From DAOVXM01 sp963746255 (lineage in GTDB: Bacteria; Chloroflexota; Anaerolineae; Anaerolineales; UBA4823): a DNA stretch of 64,000 nucleotides. The stretch covers positions 1 to 64,000 of the forward strand of contig CAVVAJ010000007.1 of NCBI GenBank assembly GCA_963746255.1, read 5' to 3'. The position numbers were made by a program, and so were the translations under genes. Below, one piece after another: positions 25,585 through 35,313 of the stretch; positions within the stretch are counted from its first letter, which is position 1, and every line of letters begins with the position of its first letter. Under the pieces are notes generated by a model. It was given only the letters and a program-made list of their open reading frames with translations, was not told where the DNA came from and did no database searches.

Positions 25585-26628
25585 CTACCAATCAAGACTT
25601 TGTTCATAACCCCAATCGATTAGCGTTCTTCCGGCAATCTCTTTGAATATCAGTTGATCACGAGATGTGAAAATTTCGCGCCATGTCCCGCGCTGCCCTT
25701 TTTGTATCGCCTCCGCTGCCTCTCCCGCTTTTTCTCGTTGCCAGTCGGCATCGGGATTGTTCTGAAATTCTGTCTCTAACGCCTTATTTACTCCGTTCAG
25801 TGCCGGATCAACCCCTAAAAAGACCCAGGTCCGGCTTAATTCTTCCCAGGGAGAAGCCAGAATTGTTTCGTAGTGCAGAGGAAGATATTGTTCACCGAGC
25901 AGCTTTCTTGCCGTGCAGTCAGTTTCGACGATATTATGCACCCATCCCTCAGTTGCCTGCCGCAACGACTTTTCAGTGAATATGGACTTCGTCCCATTTA
26001 AAAATGGCTCAGGATTGCGCATGAATTCTTCCCGAATCTGGGCATCTGCACGTATCAAATGCTGTGGCCGGTCGATGAATGCTTGGAAGCGGTGTGAAAT
26101 CGCTGCATCTCGACCATCACGCACGATAAATATCAGGCGCGCATCCGGATATATTTTGACTAAATTAATGACCGCTTCGCCATCTAATAGGCTATTAGGG
26201 CTCTTATCACCCACTACGCATCCGGCGAAGTTTTTCCCAGCCTGGCGGGCATCGCGCTCCATGATGAAGTCACAAGTCGCTCGCAGTACAACCGGGGAGA
26301 GATCACGGCCTCGGTTCCATCGGTTGCTGCGGCGAGCTAGCCATTTCTCCATCTCCTCACTGGAAACCATCCCTTCTAACAATGGTTTCCTGGTGAAGAA
26401 ATGCCCCTGGTAATTACAATGCACATGTGGGTGTACGCGAACCAAGCGTGTTAGTAGGGTGGTTCCGGAACGGGCATGCCCGAAAATAAAAAATTTATCC
26501 AGTGGAAAAAAGGATTTGGCTTCCTCGACTTCTTGTGGGTTGATTGCCGGAATTTCACGTCTTGGAGGTGGCGGGGCATTCCCTTTAAGTAGCGCTAGAG
26601 CAGCCATTTTTATCCTGTTTATCATCAA
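25585..26628 (-). CDS. Sulfotransferase family protein
   Basis: A 347-residue PAPS-dependent sulfotransferase: FFIFGHARSGTTLLTRLV near residue 46 (5'-phosphosulfate loop), LIFIVRDGRDAAISHRF (3'-phosphate motif with Arg, Asp and Ser) and RGTWREIFTSRDQLIFKEIAG (C-terminal block). The cofactor motifs are complete, so it should be active. It is more distant from the tandem pair at 7734-9493. It is followed by the Gfo/Idh gene after about 54 bases. Confidence 0.88.
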   Translation of the reverse strand: MMINRIKMAALALLKGNAPPPPRREIPAINPQEVEEAKSFFPLDKFFIFGHARSGTTLLTRLVRVHPHVHCNYQGHFFTRKPLLEGMVSSEEMEKWLARRSNRWNRGRDLSPVVLRATCDFIMERDARQAGKNFAGCVVGDKSPNSLLDGEAVINLVKIYPDARLIFIVRDGRDAAISHRFQAFIDRPQHLIRADAQIREEFMRNPEPFLNGTKSIFTEKSLRQATEGWVHNIVETDCTARKLLGEQYLPLHYETILASPWEELSRTWVFLGVDPALNGVNKALETEFQNNPDADWQREKAGEAAEAIQKGQRGTWREIFTSRDQLIFKEIAGRTLIDWGYEQSLDW

Positions 26629-26670
26629 TCCTCTGGGTTTGAATTCACGTAGTCAAAAATGGCTGGCGGA

Positions 26671-28089
26671 TTAATTTATCAGTGAGAGGAAGAATTCGGC
26701 TGTCCGTTGGGAAGCACTGCCATCGATATAAGTGCATTCCTGGAGCAAGAATTGCTTTTGTGCCGCCAGGGAGGCATGTGGGTCTTGCAGATAAAAATTA
26801 ATTGCCTGCTCTAACTCCGCCGGATTGAGCGCAACCATACCCGCCCCAGACGTTCGGAACCGGGAGTGGGTTGGCCAAACGCCAATTTGCGACATCGGAA
26901 CCCAAAATTTCCCCGGATAGCCTTTCTCAGCATCGATGCAGACACTTACAATTGGACGTTGCTGGAATGAAGCTTCAACACACATGGTTGAATATACAGT
27001 GAGGAAGATATCCGAATGTGCCATCATGGCCGTTTTCTCGGTCATATCCTCGCCAGAATAATGACCCAAATCGCCGAGTGGGATAGGTTCGACCACATGG
27101 ATGTGCTGGTGTTGGCGTGCAATGTTGCGGATACGCTCGGCTTCCTCAACATAGTGTCCGCTCATATGGATAGGGTGTAAGCGCACCAATAATTGTGCTG
27201 GGGCAATAAGGCGGTCGGAAACGATTAAGTTTGCCAGCGCCTCTACATTTTGGTAATTTGGTGACCAGCTGACAAAACTGCTGGCGTACGAAAGCAGTTT
27301 TCGGTTGAGGTCAAGACCGTGATTTCTAAAATAATCCGCGCGAGGGATATCCCATTTACCTGACACGTATCCATCGTACGGCGGCATTCCTGCCACATAA
27401 ACACGCTCCGCTGGCCATTCGGCTCCACCCATCAGTTCTTTTTTCTGTATCTCAGACCAACATGTGATCCAATCCACCTTCGCCCCAGGTAATCCATAAC
27501 TGCTAGAACTGTCCCAACTGATGATGGCCGCTGCGGTTGGTACCTTACAGGCGGTTGCCTCACGGAGCAGGAAACGGTCAAGGCGAAAGCCCGGGGAGGC
27601 AGCGATCACCAAATTTGGGTTGTATTTCTCGAAAAGGTCGGCATATATCTGAGGTGAATAACTACTCTGGATGTCCATTAGCCGCATCCGGGCGGGTTTC
27701 GATTTGCGGATGATCCGGGCTAAACCTTCCATTACAGGAAATAGCTTCTGGCGCCGGGCGTGGGCTTCACTTTTTACCTGATTGATATAACTATCCACTA
27801 CTGCTAAATTGGTCCCCTCCGCTGCACCTGCTCGGCGTAAGAAGTCAAGCCACCACTGGACAGTTGGATCTTTCTTGCGCAGGTATTGCCTGACCTGATC
27901 GAGGCGTAGCCCTTCAACCACCAACCCTGGATGTCCGAACCGTTTTTTGATCAATTCCGTTGAGTTGTCTTCGGTCAGAACGACAACCTCGACGGAATTG
28001 TCTCGCAAATAGGTTGTAATGTTGGACTGCAAGAAATAAAAAACTGCTAGGCCGTGATCAGCGCAAATGAAAACCCGTTTTCTTGACAT
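26671..28089 (-). CDS. GT-B-like surface polysaccharide biosynthesis protein
   Basis: A 472-residue soluble protein. The N-terminus (FICADHGLAVFYFLQ) and the C-terminal block LVRLHPIHM...DIFLTVYSTMCVEASFQQRPIVSVCID follow the GT-B pattern of CDP-glycerol transferase/capsule proteins, where a Ser-Thr/Glu pair binds the donor phosphate. AAAIISWDSSSSYGLPG and WSEIQKKELMGGAEWPAERVYVAGMPPYD are typical mid-protein features. It is unlike the proteins at 14653 and 40509 outside these blocks. Specific sugar unknown. Confidence 0.72.
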   Translation of the reverse strand: MSRKRVFICADHGLAVFYFLQSNITTYLRDNSVEVVVLTEDNSTELIKKRFGHPGLVVEGLRLDQVRQYLRKKDPTVQWWLDFLRRAGAAEGTNLAVVDSYINQVKSEAHARRQKLFPVMEGLARIIRKSKPARMRLMDIQSSYSPQIYADLFEKYNPNLVIAASPGFRLDRFLLREATACKVPTAAAIISWDSSSSYGLPGAKVDWITCWSEIQKKELMGGAEWPAERVYVAGMPPYDGYVSGKWDIPRADYFRNHGLDLNRKLLSYASSFVSWSPNYQNVEALANLIVSDRLIAPAQLLVRLHPIHMSGHYVEEAERIRNIARQHQHIHVVEPIPLGDLGHYSGEDMTEKTAMMAHSDIFLTVYSTMCVEASFQQRPIVSVCIDAEKGYPGKFWVPMSQIGVWPTHSRFRTSGAGMVALNPAELEQAINFYLQDPHASLAAQKQFLLQECTYIDGSASQRTAEFFLSLIN

Positions 28090-28116
28090 TAAATTGATAG
28101 AAGCTTTCTTGAGGAG

Positions 28117-28968
28117 TTATGGTTTAAGGAACACTGCATGATAGCCGGTTGGCGCATGGCTGCGCGTCTCCGTAGGTGGTGATGTACTCCCCTGACCGAC
28201 CAGCTTGGAAAGTTTTCCGGCAAGTATTTCCATACTGTACAGCAGGGCACGAGCGGGGTAGCGCTTGCTGCCCTGGATGATCGGCAGGTATGCAAATTTA
28301 ATATTGCCGATACCTTCACCCAAGAAGAACATTGGATCGTAATAGCCTTCTAGCTGTGCAACCTTCAGCTGGTGCTGGACCGCGATTTCATCCAGGGCGT
28401 AATGGGTATAGCGGACGAAGTCGAGCGGTTCTTGATGCATTTTTACCATGAATGGTATCGCGACGATTAGCTTCCCACTGGGCTTTAGCGCATGGGTCAG
28501 CGAGGTAATCAACCGTTGTGTTTCGAAAACGTGCTCCAAAACATTAATCAGCAGGATGGCATCGAAACTTTTAGGTCGAAATGGGTTTATCACCGTCAGG
28601 TCGCACACAATATCCGTTTCAGGATATGGGTATACATCTAGGGTAAGGTAATCATGTCCTGCTAACAGTGCTTCGAAATCACCCCGACCGGCACCAACGT
28701 CGAGAATAATTCCACTATCAGGAAGGAGGGCGATCTGAGATTCTAGAAAACGCCAGTTTGCCTGCCGCCAAGGCGTGCCCAGATTTGGACCACGTTCGAG
28801 TTTCCGGGATGGCTGCAGGTTATCCGGAGGTTGGGTAAACACTGGTTTGCCATCTTTCAGCGGGACGGTGTGCTGGCAAGCCTTGCAGAACAAACAGTTT
28901 GCTTCGGTGTCAATATCGCCTCCACAATTAGGGCAGATAATTGTGCGGGTGAGAAAATGCTTCATCAT
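28117..28968 (-). CDS. SAM methyltransferase with N-terminal zinc ribbon
   Basis: A 283-residue protein. Residues 13-33 hold four Cys in the pattern CPNCGG...CKAC, a Trm112-like zinc ribbon, followed by VPLKDGKPVF. IILDVGAGRGDFEALLAG is SAM motif I, DAILLINVLEHVFE and LKPSGKLIVAIPF are later motifs. It probably methylates a sugar or a lipid-linked intermediate. Three bases separate it from the next-upstream GT2 gene, so the two are coupled. An O- or C-methyl product cannot be told apart here. Confidence 0.82.
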   Translation of the reverse strand: MMKHFLTRTIICPNCGGDIDTEANCLFCKACQHTVPLKDGKPVFTQPPDNLQPSRKLERGPNLGTPWRQANWRFLESQIALLPDSGIILDVGAGRGDFEALLAGHDYLTLDVYPYPETDIVCDLTVINPFRPKSFDAILLINVLEHVFETQRLITSLTHALKPSGKLIVAIPFMVKMHQEPLDFVRYTHYALDEIAVQHQLKVAQLEGYYDPMFFLGEGIGNIKFAYLPIIQGSKRYPARALLYSMEILAGKLSKLVGQGSTSPPTETRSHAPTGYHAVFLKP

Positions 28969-28971
28969 ATG

Positions 28972-30003
28972 TTACGAATCCAAGTCTGTAGAATGTAGTA
29001 CCTGGAAGAGGGCGTTGTACAGCCTTTGCAGCCAGCGATTAATCTGTGGGCGTTTGGCCATCTTTGTTAACCACTGCCGCTTCTTACTTATCGGTCGTGC
29101 TGCTTCCTTGCTAGCTGCCAGAGTACCGGTAGTGTTTGCGCCTCCAGAGATACTTAGCACTTCCTCCCGCAGATCGTCGGTAATAGTGTTCCCCATATGG
29201 TAGACGTATGGCTCGAGTGTCGAGAGGTGCATGTAGCCGAGTTCATCCACCTTAAAGTCCATTGACATGGTTTCTTTGCGAAGCAAACCTTTTGTCGCAG
29301 GTAGCGGCACTACCTGCCGAGCGACTTCCTGGCGGATCAGGAATTGCATATGGGACGCGCCGATAACAGCCTGGGTACCGTGGTCCTTCTGCTGGACCGC
29401 TGGCAGGGGGTTGCTGTAAAAACGTTCGGCGAGCTGCTCAGAAGCTGCAATACCTGTGCAATACTCATCTGTGATTTTCTTCTCTGGCCAATAATCAAAA
29501 ATTTCAATACTAGGATCGCTCTGTAATATTTGGTGGGCTTGTCCACGACCTTCCATGACGTCGAAGAAATTGGGTTGCGCGGCCACCATACCTGCTTGTG
29601 GAAATGCTTTTAATATTTCGATGCTGGCTTCAGCCCACCCGGTGCGGAATAGGACATCCGAATCCGCATAGCAGATTAGTGGGTTTGGGAGCGCAGCGAA
29701 TATCCAATTCCACGCCCCGGCCTTGCCAACATTGTGCTGGGAAAGCACTAACCAGTCCACCCACTTTTTCTCGTAGAACGACTGTATGGTTTCAACAGCC
29801 TCAGCACAGCTACCGTTATCAAAGATCATTAAGTCATAATCTTTTGTCGTCGCGCGAATAGATGCAATTTGGTATTGGAGTATATCCAGTGAATGTCTGA
29901 AATATCCTTCTGTATATGGAATATATACAATCAGTGCAATCCCCAGGGATTTGGGTGTGTACGCCGGCAATCCAGTTTTCGCAGGGTTCTTCCCTCTTCT
30001 CAT
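28972..30003 (-). CDS. Family 2-like glycosyltransferase
   Basis: A 343-residue GT-A type enzyme: IALIVYIPYTEGYFRHSLDIL, DLMIFDNGSCAE, VLSQHNVGKAGAWNWIF and ICYADSDVLFRTGW (the DSD metal site). It has no membrane segment. It is paralogous along its length to 30025-30966, with the same opening RxGxNPAK and the conserved YVYHMGN/YVRHMGN near the end, so the pair arose by tandem duplication. It probably adds two successive or alternative sugars with its partner. Confidence 0.82.
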   Translation of the reverse strand: MRRGKNPAKTGLPAYTPKSLGIALIVYIPYTEGYFRHSLDILQYQIASIRATTKDYDLMIFDNGSCAEAVETIQSFYEKKWVDWLVLSQHNVGKAGAWNWIFAALPNPLICYADSDVLFRTGWAEASIEILKAFPQAGMVAAQPNFFDVMEGRGQAHQILQSDPSIEIFDYWPEKKITDEYCTGIAASEQLAERFYSNPLPAVQQKDHGTQAVIGASHMQFLIRQEVARQVVPLPATKGLLRKETMSMDFKVDELGYMHLSTLEPYVYHMGNTITDDLREEVLSISGGANTTGTLAASKEAARPISKKRQWLTKMAKRPQINRWLQRLYNALFQVLHSTDLDS

Positions 30004-30024
30004 CAGTTACCTAAACGTTATCTA

Positions 30025-30966
30025 TTAGTTGTAGAGTTCAAAGATCCGATCATATATCCACAATAAAGTTCTTCGCACTACCGGAATATTAGACAGCCTT
30101 TTTTGTGATTTTGTCCCGCGTGATTTCTGGGCAAGCTGTCCATCCTCGGTTATCCAGTTGCCCATGTGACGCACATAAGCAGTGGTGGTGCATAATCGCA
30201 AGTGCCCAGCCTCGTTCAACCGCGCATCGATCATGCGCACTTGACCCATTGGTCGGTCCATGGCGAGTGGCATAAACTGCTGCAGGACGGTTTTCTTTGC
30301 GGAAAACTGAAAATGTGCTGCACCTATCAATGCACTGACCCCATCCCTGGTTACACGCCAATCAGACCGTGACTCGTACCACTCACGGGCTTCGGTCTCA
30401 CCCGTACCTAAGCTGAGCACGTGCTGGCGATAATCTTCCCAATCAATAAAGATCCCATTCTCTAAATTAATATCATCTGCCTGACGGGCCCATTCTAGAC
30501 TGTTGGTATAAAACTTTTCAGGCGAACGTATAGGACGTGCGGTAACCATCCCTGCGTTGGGAAAAGAATCAAGGATTTTTAGACTCTCTGCTAACCAGCC
30601 TGGTGAAAAAGAGATGTCACTGTCGGCGTAGGCAATGATCTCTCCGGGGGCTGCCTGGAAGATGAAATTCCAAGCACCACCTTTACCGACATTCTTCTCT
30701 GAAAAAACTAGGTATTGGATCTTCCCCTGCAGGTGAACTGATGATAGGTATGCCCGGACTTCTGTGCAGCTGGCGTTATCGAAGACAAATAAGTCATAGT
30801 CTATCTTTGTGTTCTGCCAAAGGCTGTCCAGGCAGGCCTTAAGCACCTCTAAGCTTTGGGCGTAAAAGCCGCTCAAGAAAGGGATATAGGTGACTAAAGC
30901 GACAGTTACTGTCTGTGGTTGTGGTACTTTCTTTGTTGATTTGGCTGGATTTTGCCCGACACGCAT
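30025..30966 (-). CDS. Family 2-like glycosyltransferase
   Basis: A 313-residue paralogue of the preceding entry: VALVTYIPFLSGFYAQSLEVL, DLFVFDNASCTEV, VFSEKNVGKGGAWNFIF and IIAYADSDISFSPGW (DSD). GAAHFQFSAKK and VRHMGNWITEDGQ are also shared. The metal site and donor region look intact. Its own upstream neighbour (31014-31917) is a third, unrelated glycosyltransferase-like gene. Confidence 0.82.
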   Translation of the reverse strand: MRVGQNPAKSTKKVPQPQTVTVALVTYIPFLSGFYAQSLEVLKACLDSLWQNTKIDYDLFVFDNASCTEVRAYLSSVHLQGKIQYLVFSEKNVGKGGAWNFIFQAAPGEIIAYADSDISFSPGWLAESLKILDSFPNAGMVTARPIRSPEKFYTNSLEWARQADDINLENGIFIDWEDYRQHVLSLGTGETEAREWYESRSDWRVTRDGVSALIGAAHFQFSAKKTVLQQFMPLAMDRPMGQVRMIDARLNEAGHLRLCTTTAYVRHMGNWITEDGQLAQKSRGTKSQKRLSNIPVVRRTLLWIYDRIFELYN

Positions 30967-31013
30967 CAGGAACTCACCATGAAACGATTAATTTGTAAGG
31001 GGTATGTTTAGAT

Positions 31014-31917
31014 TTAGAGGGATCCGGTCAGTTTCCGGCGCATCCGGCGAACTCGGCGAGCGACTGACCAGCGCCAACCGCTGCGTTTCCCATTGCTTGG
31101 GGTAAAACTAAGTTCGGTATGCCGTAAGGCGCGCAGGGCTGTCCACTTCGGTGTGGTAACCCTACCGTGGCGCAGCTCTTTATCGCTATCTAAAACCATG
31201 TATAGGTTGGCAGAACCACCGGCTAGATCCTCGTTTTGCTGTGATTCGGGCAGCTCGTAATGAGGTTTACCGTTGGGGAGATGCCGGTAATCGTGCACTT
31301 GATGAATTGCGGTTATGGATGGCGAGGCGTCAATTACAGGCCAGCCTTTTTTCTTAGCATAATAAATCATCCAATTATCCCAACCGGCACGGCCGATAGC
31401 AAAATCCGGCAGCTCACGGAAATGGCTGCGCGGATAGATAAAGTAATCGCTCCCCGCAGGCAAATGCAGTTCTCCATCCGATCGGAGATCAGTTTGTAGG
31501 CGCTCTTCCCACCCCGACGAGAAATCCAAGTTGGCGTTTACTTCAAGGTCCCATCGCTGACCAACAACCAGAAAATTCTCTTCTTGTGTGGAGACGGATT
31601 TTGCACTGCTGAGAAAATTAGGCAGCAATATGATATCGGCATTGACGTAAGCCAGGTTTGGTGTCGCGCTGGCCTGGTATGCTTGCTCAAATATCGAGCT
31701 TACCAGTGGGGTACCGGATTCATTACAGACCACATCCGGTAGCTGCTGGATATTATAGTTTCTCGGCAAGTTCATGCATCCCTGCTTCATTTCCAATTAA
31801 CAGCACCTCAACTTCGTTGCCAAGATGCAGCCAGGATTGGATTGCGTTGCGCTGGATCACATTGATGTGGGGATCGGAAAACGGTTTCGGGGCGGTAAAA
31901 ATTGTTAGCAGAGCCAT
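31014..31917 (-). pseudogene. Glycosyltransferase-like gene broken by a frameshift
   Basis: Two frames overlap near 31755. The first starts at ATG 31917, two bases after the stop of the methyltransferase gene, and reads ALLTIFTAPKPF, IQRNAIQSWLHLG and VEVLLIGNEAGMHELAEKL before a stop. The second, one base displaced, reads NIQQLPDVVCNESGTPLVSS, AYVNADIILLPNF, GSDYFIYPRSHF and GRAGWDNWMIYYAK down to 31014. Together they give a single protein of about 300 residues of GT-A-like appearance (NADI as the metal site). One extra base near 31750-31758 explains the break. If it is a sequence error the gene is intact; otherwise it is a pseudogene. The N-terminal fragment lies in a different frame from the long downstream reading. 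Confidence 0.7.
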
Positions 31918-31919
31918 GT

Positions 31920-32819
31920 TTATTGTTGCTCTGTGGGGACATAGGCAGGGATGGGCAACCAAGCCTGGTGAGGGAAAAGTCTCGCAAGCATTTTCCTTCG
32001 GAACATACCTATCCTTCGTTTTTGAACGACCCACCTTTCAGGTATTGTATCGGTCTCATCAATTTTCTTTTGCTGTATTGCGAGCACAGTGATATATAAG
32101 GGCAGCAGGTCCGAACGCGGTTGCCCGTTCACCCGGCGTGCGATTATGGCGAAACCAGCTTTATTCAGCGTCTGATTTAAGGTGTGAGGACTGAAAGATA
32201 CGAGATGAGCCACTTCAAAGCAATCATGTGCATATAAATTCGGTACTTCGATCAGCAAAGCCCCGTCTTGGGTCAGCAGGTCTCTCCGCATTTCCCGCAA
32301 ATAATTGACTGGCTCAGCGATGTGCTCCAGCACATGTGCCATACTAATCAAATCAAAGCGACCGGTGTGGTGAGATGCGAGCTCTTCACGCGACCTGTAG
32401 ACTTTGAGCTTGAACTCCCGCGCGTAAATCCGGTAAGCTTCGCCGGGTTCAATTCCAATCGGATTGCTATCATATTTATGACGGAATCTATCAAGCAGCA
32501 AACCGCTTGAACAGCCGACGTCTAAATGGTTGTTTACTTTATTCAGATGCTGTGAGGTGAAATTAAGCAGCACCTGAGCCCGAGCCTGTTGAACAGCCAG
32601 GTCTTTCTGGGTTGGGCCCTCACTTGTCTGGTATATCTGACGGTATTCGCGCTCGTAGAAAGCATGCAGTTCTTGCTCGCTCATACGGGGTGATTGGAAA
32701 ACCAAACCGCAGGTACTGCACAATCGGTTGATCACTGTGCGTTCTTGGAAGGCGCTCCGGTCGAATATTGCATTTCGGTCGCTGTCGCAAAGTGGGCAGT
32801 TGGTTTTCGTTTCCGACAT
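31920..32819 (-). CDS. SAM methyltransferase with N-terminal zinc-binding Cys cluster
   Basis: About 299 residues. CPLCDSDR...LCSTCGLVFQSPRMSEQEL holds four Cys in the zinc-binding pattern common to sugar C-methyltransferases of the 'methyltransferase domain + zinc ribbon' type. HLDVGCSSGLLLDRF is motif I, and ISMAHVLEHIAEPVNYL the later motif. The ATG at 32819 shares a base with the stop of the membrane gene (TAATG). A longer frame from 32882 lies wholly inside that gene and I reject it. It probably methylates a nucleotide sugar or chain terminus. Confidence 0.83.
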   Translation of the reverse strand: MSETKTNCPLCDSDRNAIFDRSAFQERTVINRLCSTCGLVFQSPRMSEQELHAFYEREYRQIYQTSEGPTQKDLAVQQARAQVLLNFTSQHLNKVNNHLDVGCSSGLLLDRFRHKYDSNPIGIEPGEAYRIYAREFKLKVYRSREELASHHTGRFDLISMAHVLEHIAEPVNYLREMRRDLLTQDGALLIEVPNLYAHDCFEVAHLVSFSPHTLNQTLNKAGFAIIARRVNGQPRSDLLPLYITVLAIQQKKIDETDTIPERWVVQKRRIGMFRRKMLARLFPHQAWLPIPAYVPTEQQ

Positions 32820-34432
32820 TACAGGTTTAAGGAGTAAATTGAATAGCTTTTTTGGCTGTAGACTTCTGCCATGAAGTCGCAAACGGGCTGGATGCTGCGG
32901 CTTTTAAATACGACATGGGTTACCCGGTATTCTTGTGCTAACTCGTACAGCAGTTCACAAGCCATCCCATCCCCCTGCTGATGCGATACGTAGTAGCTAT
33001 GCGTTGATTGCACCCGCTCATTCCATTCCAGTAGCTCAATGTCCTTGTAGGGATGGGATTTCCAATTAATTACGATGGGTGCGCCAGTGTACAAGCGAAA
33101 ATTGTTTAAATCATTCTCGAGAGGTGGGATAAGGTATAAGTCCCCCGGACCAACCGTACTCTTTACGAAGTCCATCATCGCATTGGCTTGCCGCATGCGG
33201 GAGCTTGTGCCGTAATTGCGCTGTATTTTTCCCCCCCAAATGGCCAGAATAATTATGCCAAGTACTGCGGCGGTGATTATCCAGGGGATTATCCGCGAAG
33301 AATCCTGGATTCCCAAACGGTCGACCATCCAAGATACCGCAACTGCGACGATCAAGTGGATGGAGAGTGGAACCAGCAGGACGGATACCCGCCATGGGGC
33401 TAGAACAGCCAAACTAATGTCATTGGATTGTATCTGGATAATTGTGAACAGAAGACCACCTGCGAAAAGCGTAAGCATAATAGGAAACAGGCGTGATTTT
33501 AACGATAAGATCAGCCCAATAATTATCAGGACAGCTTGTATATATGCCGTTGGTCCCAGCCAAACCGCCGGCAAGCTGTGATGTGGGATACGTTCATTGA
33601 CTAGGATATCAAGAGCGAGCCGCCAGGTTTCAGGGGATGTTGCGGCCAGCGCAGTTTGGTTGTACCAGAGGACGGGTAGTACCAGTACAAGCATGAGCAG
33701 ACCTAATATAACAGGTTGTATGGCGGCTTGTAGAAGCTTCTTGAGCGTGCTTATGGGCGTGCTGGAAGGGTTATGTAGATTTTCCCAGAAAATTATCAGC
33801 GAATAAGAAATTGTCAGCAGTGCAGCGCTAAACAGGTAGGCGGAGTGAAGCGTAGTCGCCAAAGCCATCGCCAGGATTGACCAAATATTGTGTCTTTTCA
33901 GGAAAAGGTATATTGAAAACAGCAGAAAGACGCCAAAAACGCTGTTCTGGAATTCTAGCCCGAGCAGGTATTGCCCGGCTACGCCGCTGTGCAGGAACTC
34001 GTAATCAAATCCGAAGGTTCTCTGTGTGAACCGGATCAAATATCTGGAGTGAAGTGCGAACGTTCCCAGCAAGAATAATGCACTCTTGACCAACGATTTG
34101 TCAATCTTGTACAGTTGCGCATTGATGCCAAACAAACTGAATACATAGACTCCGAAGAGCAGCGCATAATACGCATAGAAGAGCATCTCAGAGATGCGGG
34201 CTGTTTGCGTGACAAGATAAGTGAATACCGGTAAAGGATCTGCTGTGTTGGCCAACCAATCTTGATCTAAGTAGCCAAGCCCGGCATCAGCTAACCCGTG
34301 TAGGAATTTGGTATTTTGGTTGCCTTCATATAGCGGCGATTGGGTATAGGTTAGTGAAAATAGAACCGCGATCACCAGCCAGAATAGGATCCATATGATG
34401 GGCTTGGTGGGGTTGTAGTTTCCATTACTCAT
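32819..34432 (-). CDS. Polytopic membrane protein, GT-C-like
   Basis: A 537-residue protein with about ten to twelve hydrophobic segments starting at IIWILFWLVIAVLFSLTY. The region between the first two helices carries LADAGLGYLDQDWLANTADP. A soluble tail follows from about residue 440. The architecture resembles GT-C glycosyltransferases or related dolichol-phosphate enzymes, but the Asp-Glu motif of GT39 is not plain, so the call is only 'membrane protein, possibly glycosyltransferase'. It overlaps the following methyltransferase start by one base (TAATG). Confidence 0.6.
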   Translation of the reverse strand: MSNGNYNPTKPIIWILFWLVIAVLFSLTYTQSPLYEGNQNTKFLHGLADAGLGYLDQDWLANTADPLPVFTYLVTQTARISEMLFYAYYALLFGVYVFSLFGINAQLYKIDKSLVKSALFLLGTFALHSRYLIRFTQRTFGFDYEFLHSGVAGQYLLGLEFQNSVFGVFLLFSIYLFLKRHNIWSILAMALATTLHSAYLFSAALLTISYSLIIFWENLHNPSSTPISTLKKLLQAAIQPVILGLLMLVLVLPVLWYNQTALAATSPETWRLALDILVNERIPHHSLPAVWLGPTAYIQAVLIIIGLILSLKSRLFPIMLTLFAGGLLFTIIQIQSNDISLAVLAPWRVSVLLVPLSIHLIVAVAVSWMVDRLGIQDSSRIIPWIITAAVLGIIILAIWGGKIQRNYGTSSRMRQANAMMDFVKSTVGPGDLYLIPPLENDLNNFRLYTGAPIVINWKSHPYKDIELLEWNERVQSTHSYYVSHQQGDGMACELLYELAQEYRVTHVVFKSRSIQPVCDFMAEVYSQKSYSIYSLNL

Positions 34433-34470
34433 AAATTTAGCATCGTTCGTAGAGATAGTCAGACCCCACG

Positions 34471-35292
34471 TTATCTACGTTGATCTACAGCTCGATAATC
34501 CTTCGCTGCGACTGTTGCATTGATTTGGGTCCATTCGGGATGCTGTTCGACGGTTTCTAGGACATGAAGCCAGGTGAAGTCGTCCTGTCCATCAAAGCAC
34601 CCAATAATCTCTCGTAATAAACGCAGGTCTTCTGGGGTGTCTACCGTCCAGCGTAATTTGCCGTAATCAACATCATGATTGATCAGTTTAATCCTGAATC
34701 TCTCTGGCTGATCGTAAAAGAATGGCATTACATGCTCGCGATGGTATAGTAATGTCGCTTGTTGCCAGGCTTGTTCGAGCATAGTGAAGCTGCATACTTC
34801 GGTGTCTAACCCAATTGGGAAAGTGCGCCCCCATGGAGGCGGCAAGCGGTTGGCAGCAAAGTCATATGCGGGCAGGTATGTTTGGTCTTGTGCAGTAAAA
34901 TCTCGCCAGTCTGCTCTTCCCCAGAACCCATCTATTGTCTGGTCAATCACGCCAGGATCTATAACAGGGCAATCACCGGTCACTCTAACAACCACTTCTC
35001 CCTGAAACTCTCTGGCTGCCTGATAATAGCGGTCAAGCACATCATGAGTGCTTCCGCGGTAGTAGAGATAGCCGCGGTCTTCACAGAACTCAACAACCGG
35101 ATCATCACTAGGGTCCTGCGTTGTGGCTACGACGACTGTGTCAAGGGCCGTTGCCTGCTGGGTGCGCACGACAACCCATTCAAGCATCGGTCTGCCTTGG
35201 ATATCTACCAATACTTTGCCTGGAAGTCGTGCGGAATCCATCCTCGCTTGGATGATGGCAATTGTTCGGACGGGTGAATATTTGTGTTTCAC
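34471..35292 (-). CDS. spsF: SpsF-like cytidylyltransferase
   Basis: A 273-residue nucleotidyltransferase: IAIIQARMDSARLPGKVLVDI is the family signature loop, VVATTQDPSDDPVV and YYRGSTHDVLDRYYQAA are conserved, and VRVTGDCPVID carries the metal-binding Asp. SpsF homologues are found in spore-coat and surface glycan loci, often beside NeuB genes, and are thought to activate a sugar acid as its CMP derivative. It lies just upstream of the membrane gene and downstream of GT4. It gives the window a fourth candidate CMP-sugar enzyme, from a different branch of the fold than the three NeuA-like proteins. Confidence 0.85.
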   Translation of the reverse strand: MKHKYSPVRTIAIIQARMDSARLPGKVLVDIQGRPMLEWVVVRTQQATALDTVVVATTQDPSDDPVVEFCEDRGYLYYRGSTHDVLDRYYQAAREFQGEVVVRVTGDCPVIDPGVIDQTIDGFWGRADWRDFTAQDQTYLPAYDFAANRLPPPWGRTFPIGLDTEVCSFTMLEQAWQQATLLYHREHVMPFFYDQPERFRIKLINHDVDYGKLRWTVDTPEDLRLLREIIGCFDGQDDFTWLHVLETVEQHPEWTQINATVAAKDYRAVDQRR

Positions 35293-35313
35293 GATTGCCG
35301 ATGGGTGATCAGC

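Noticed and set aside
31753..32034. A separate small gene on the minus strand
   Set aside because: Its real start is ATG 31917 and it continues the downstream frame after one base is removed. The part upstream of 31917 only overlaps the methyltransferase gene.
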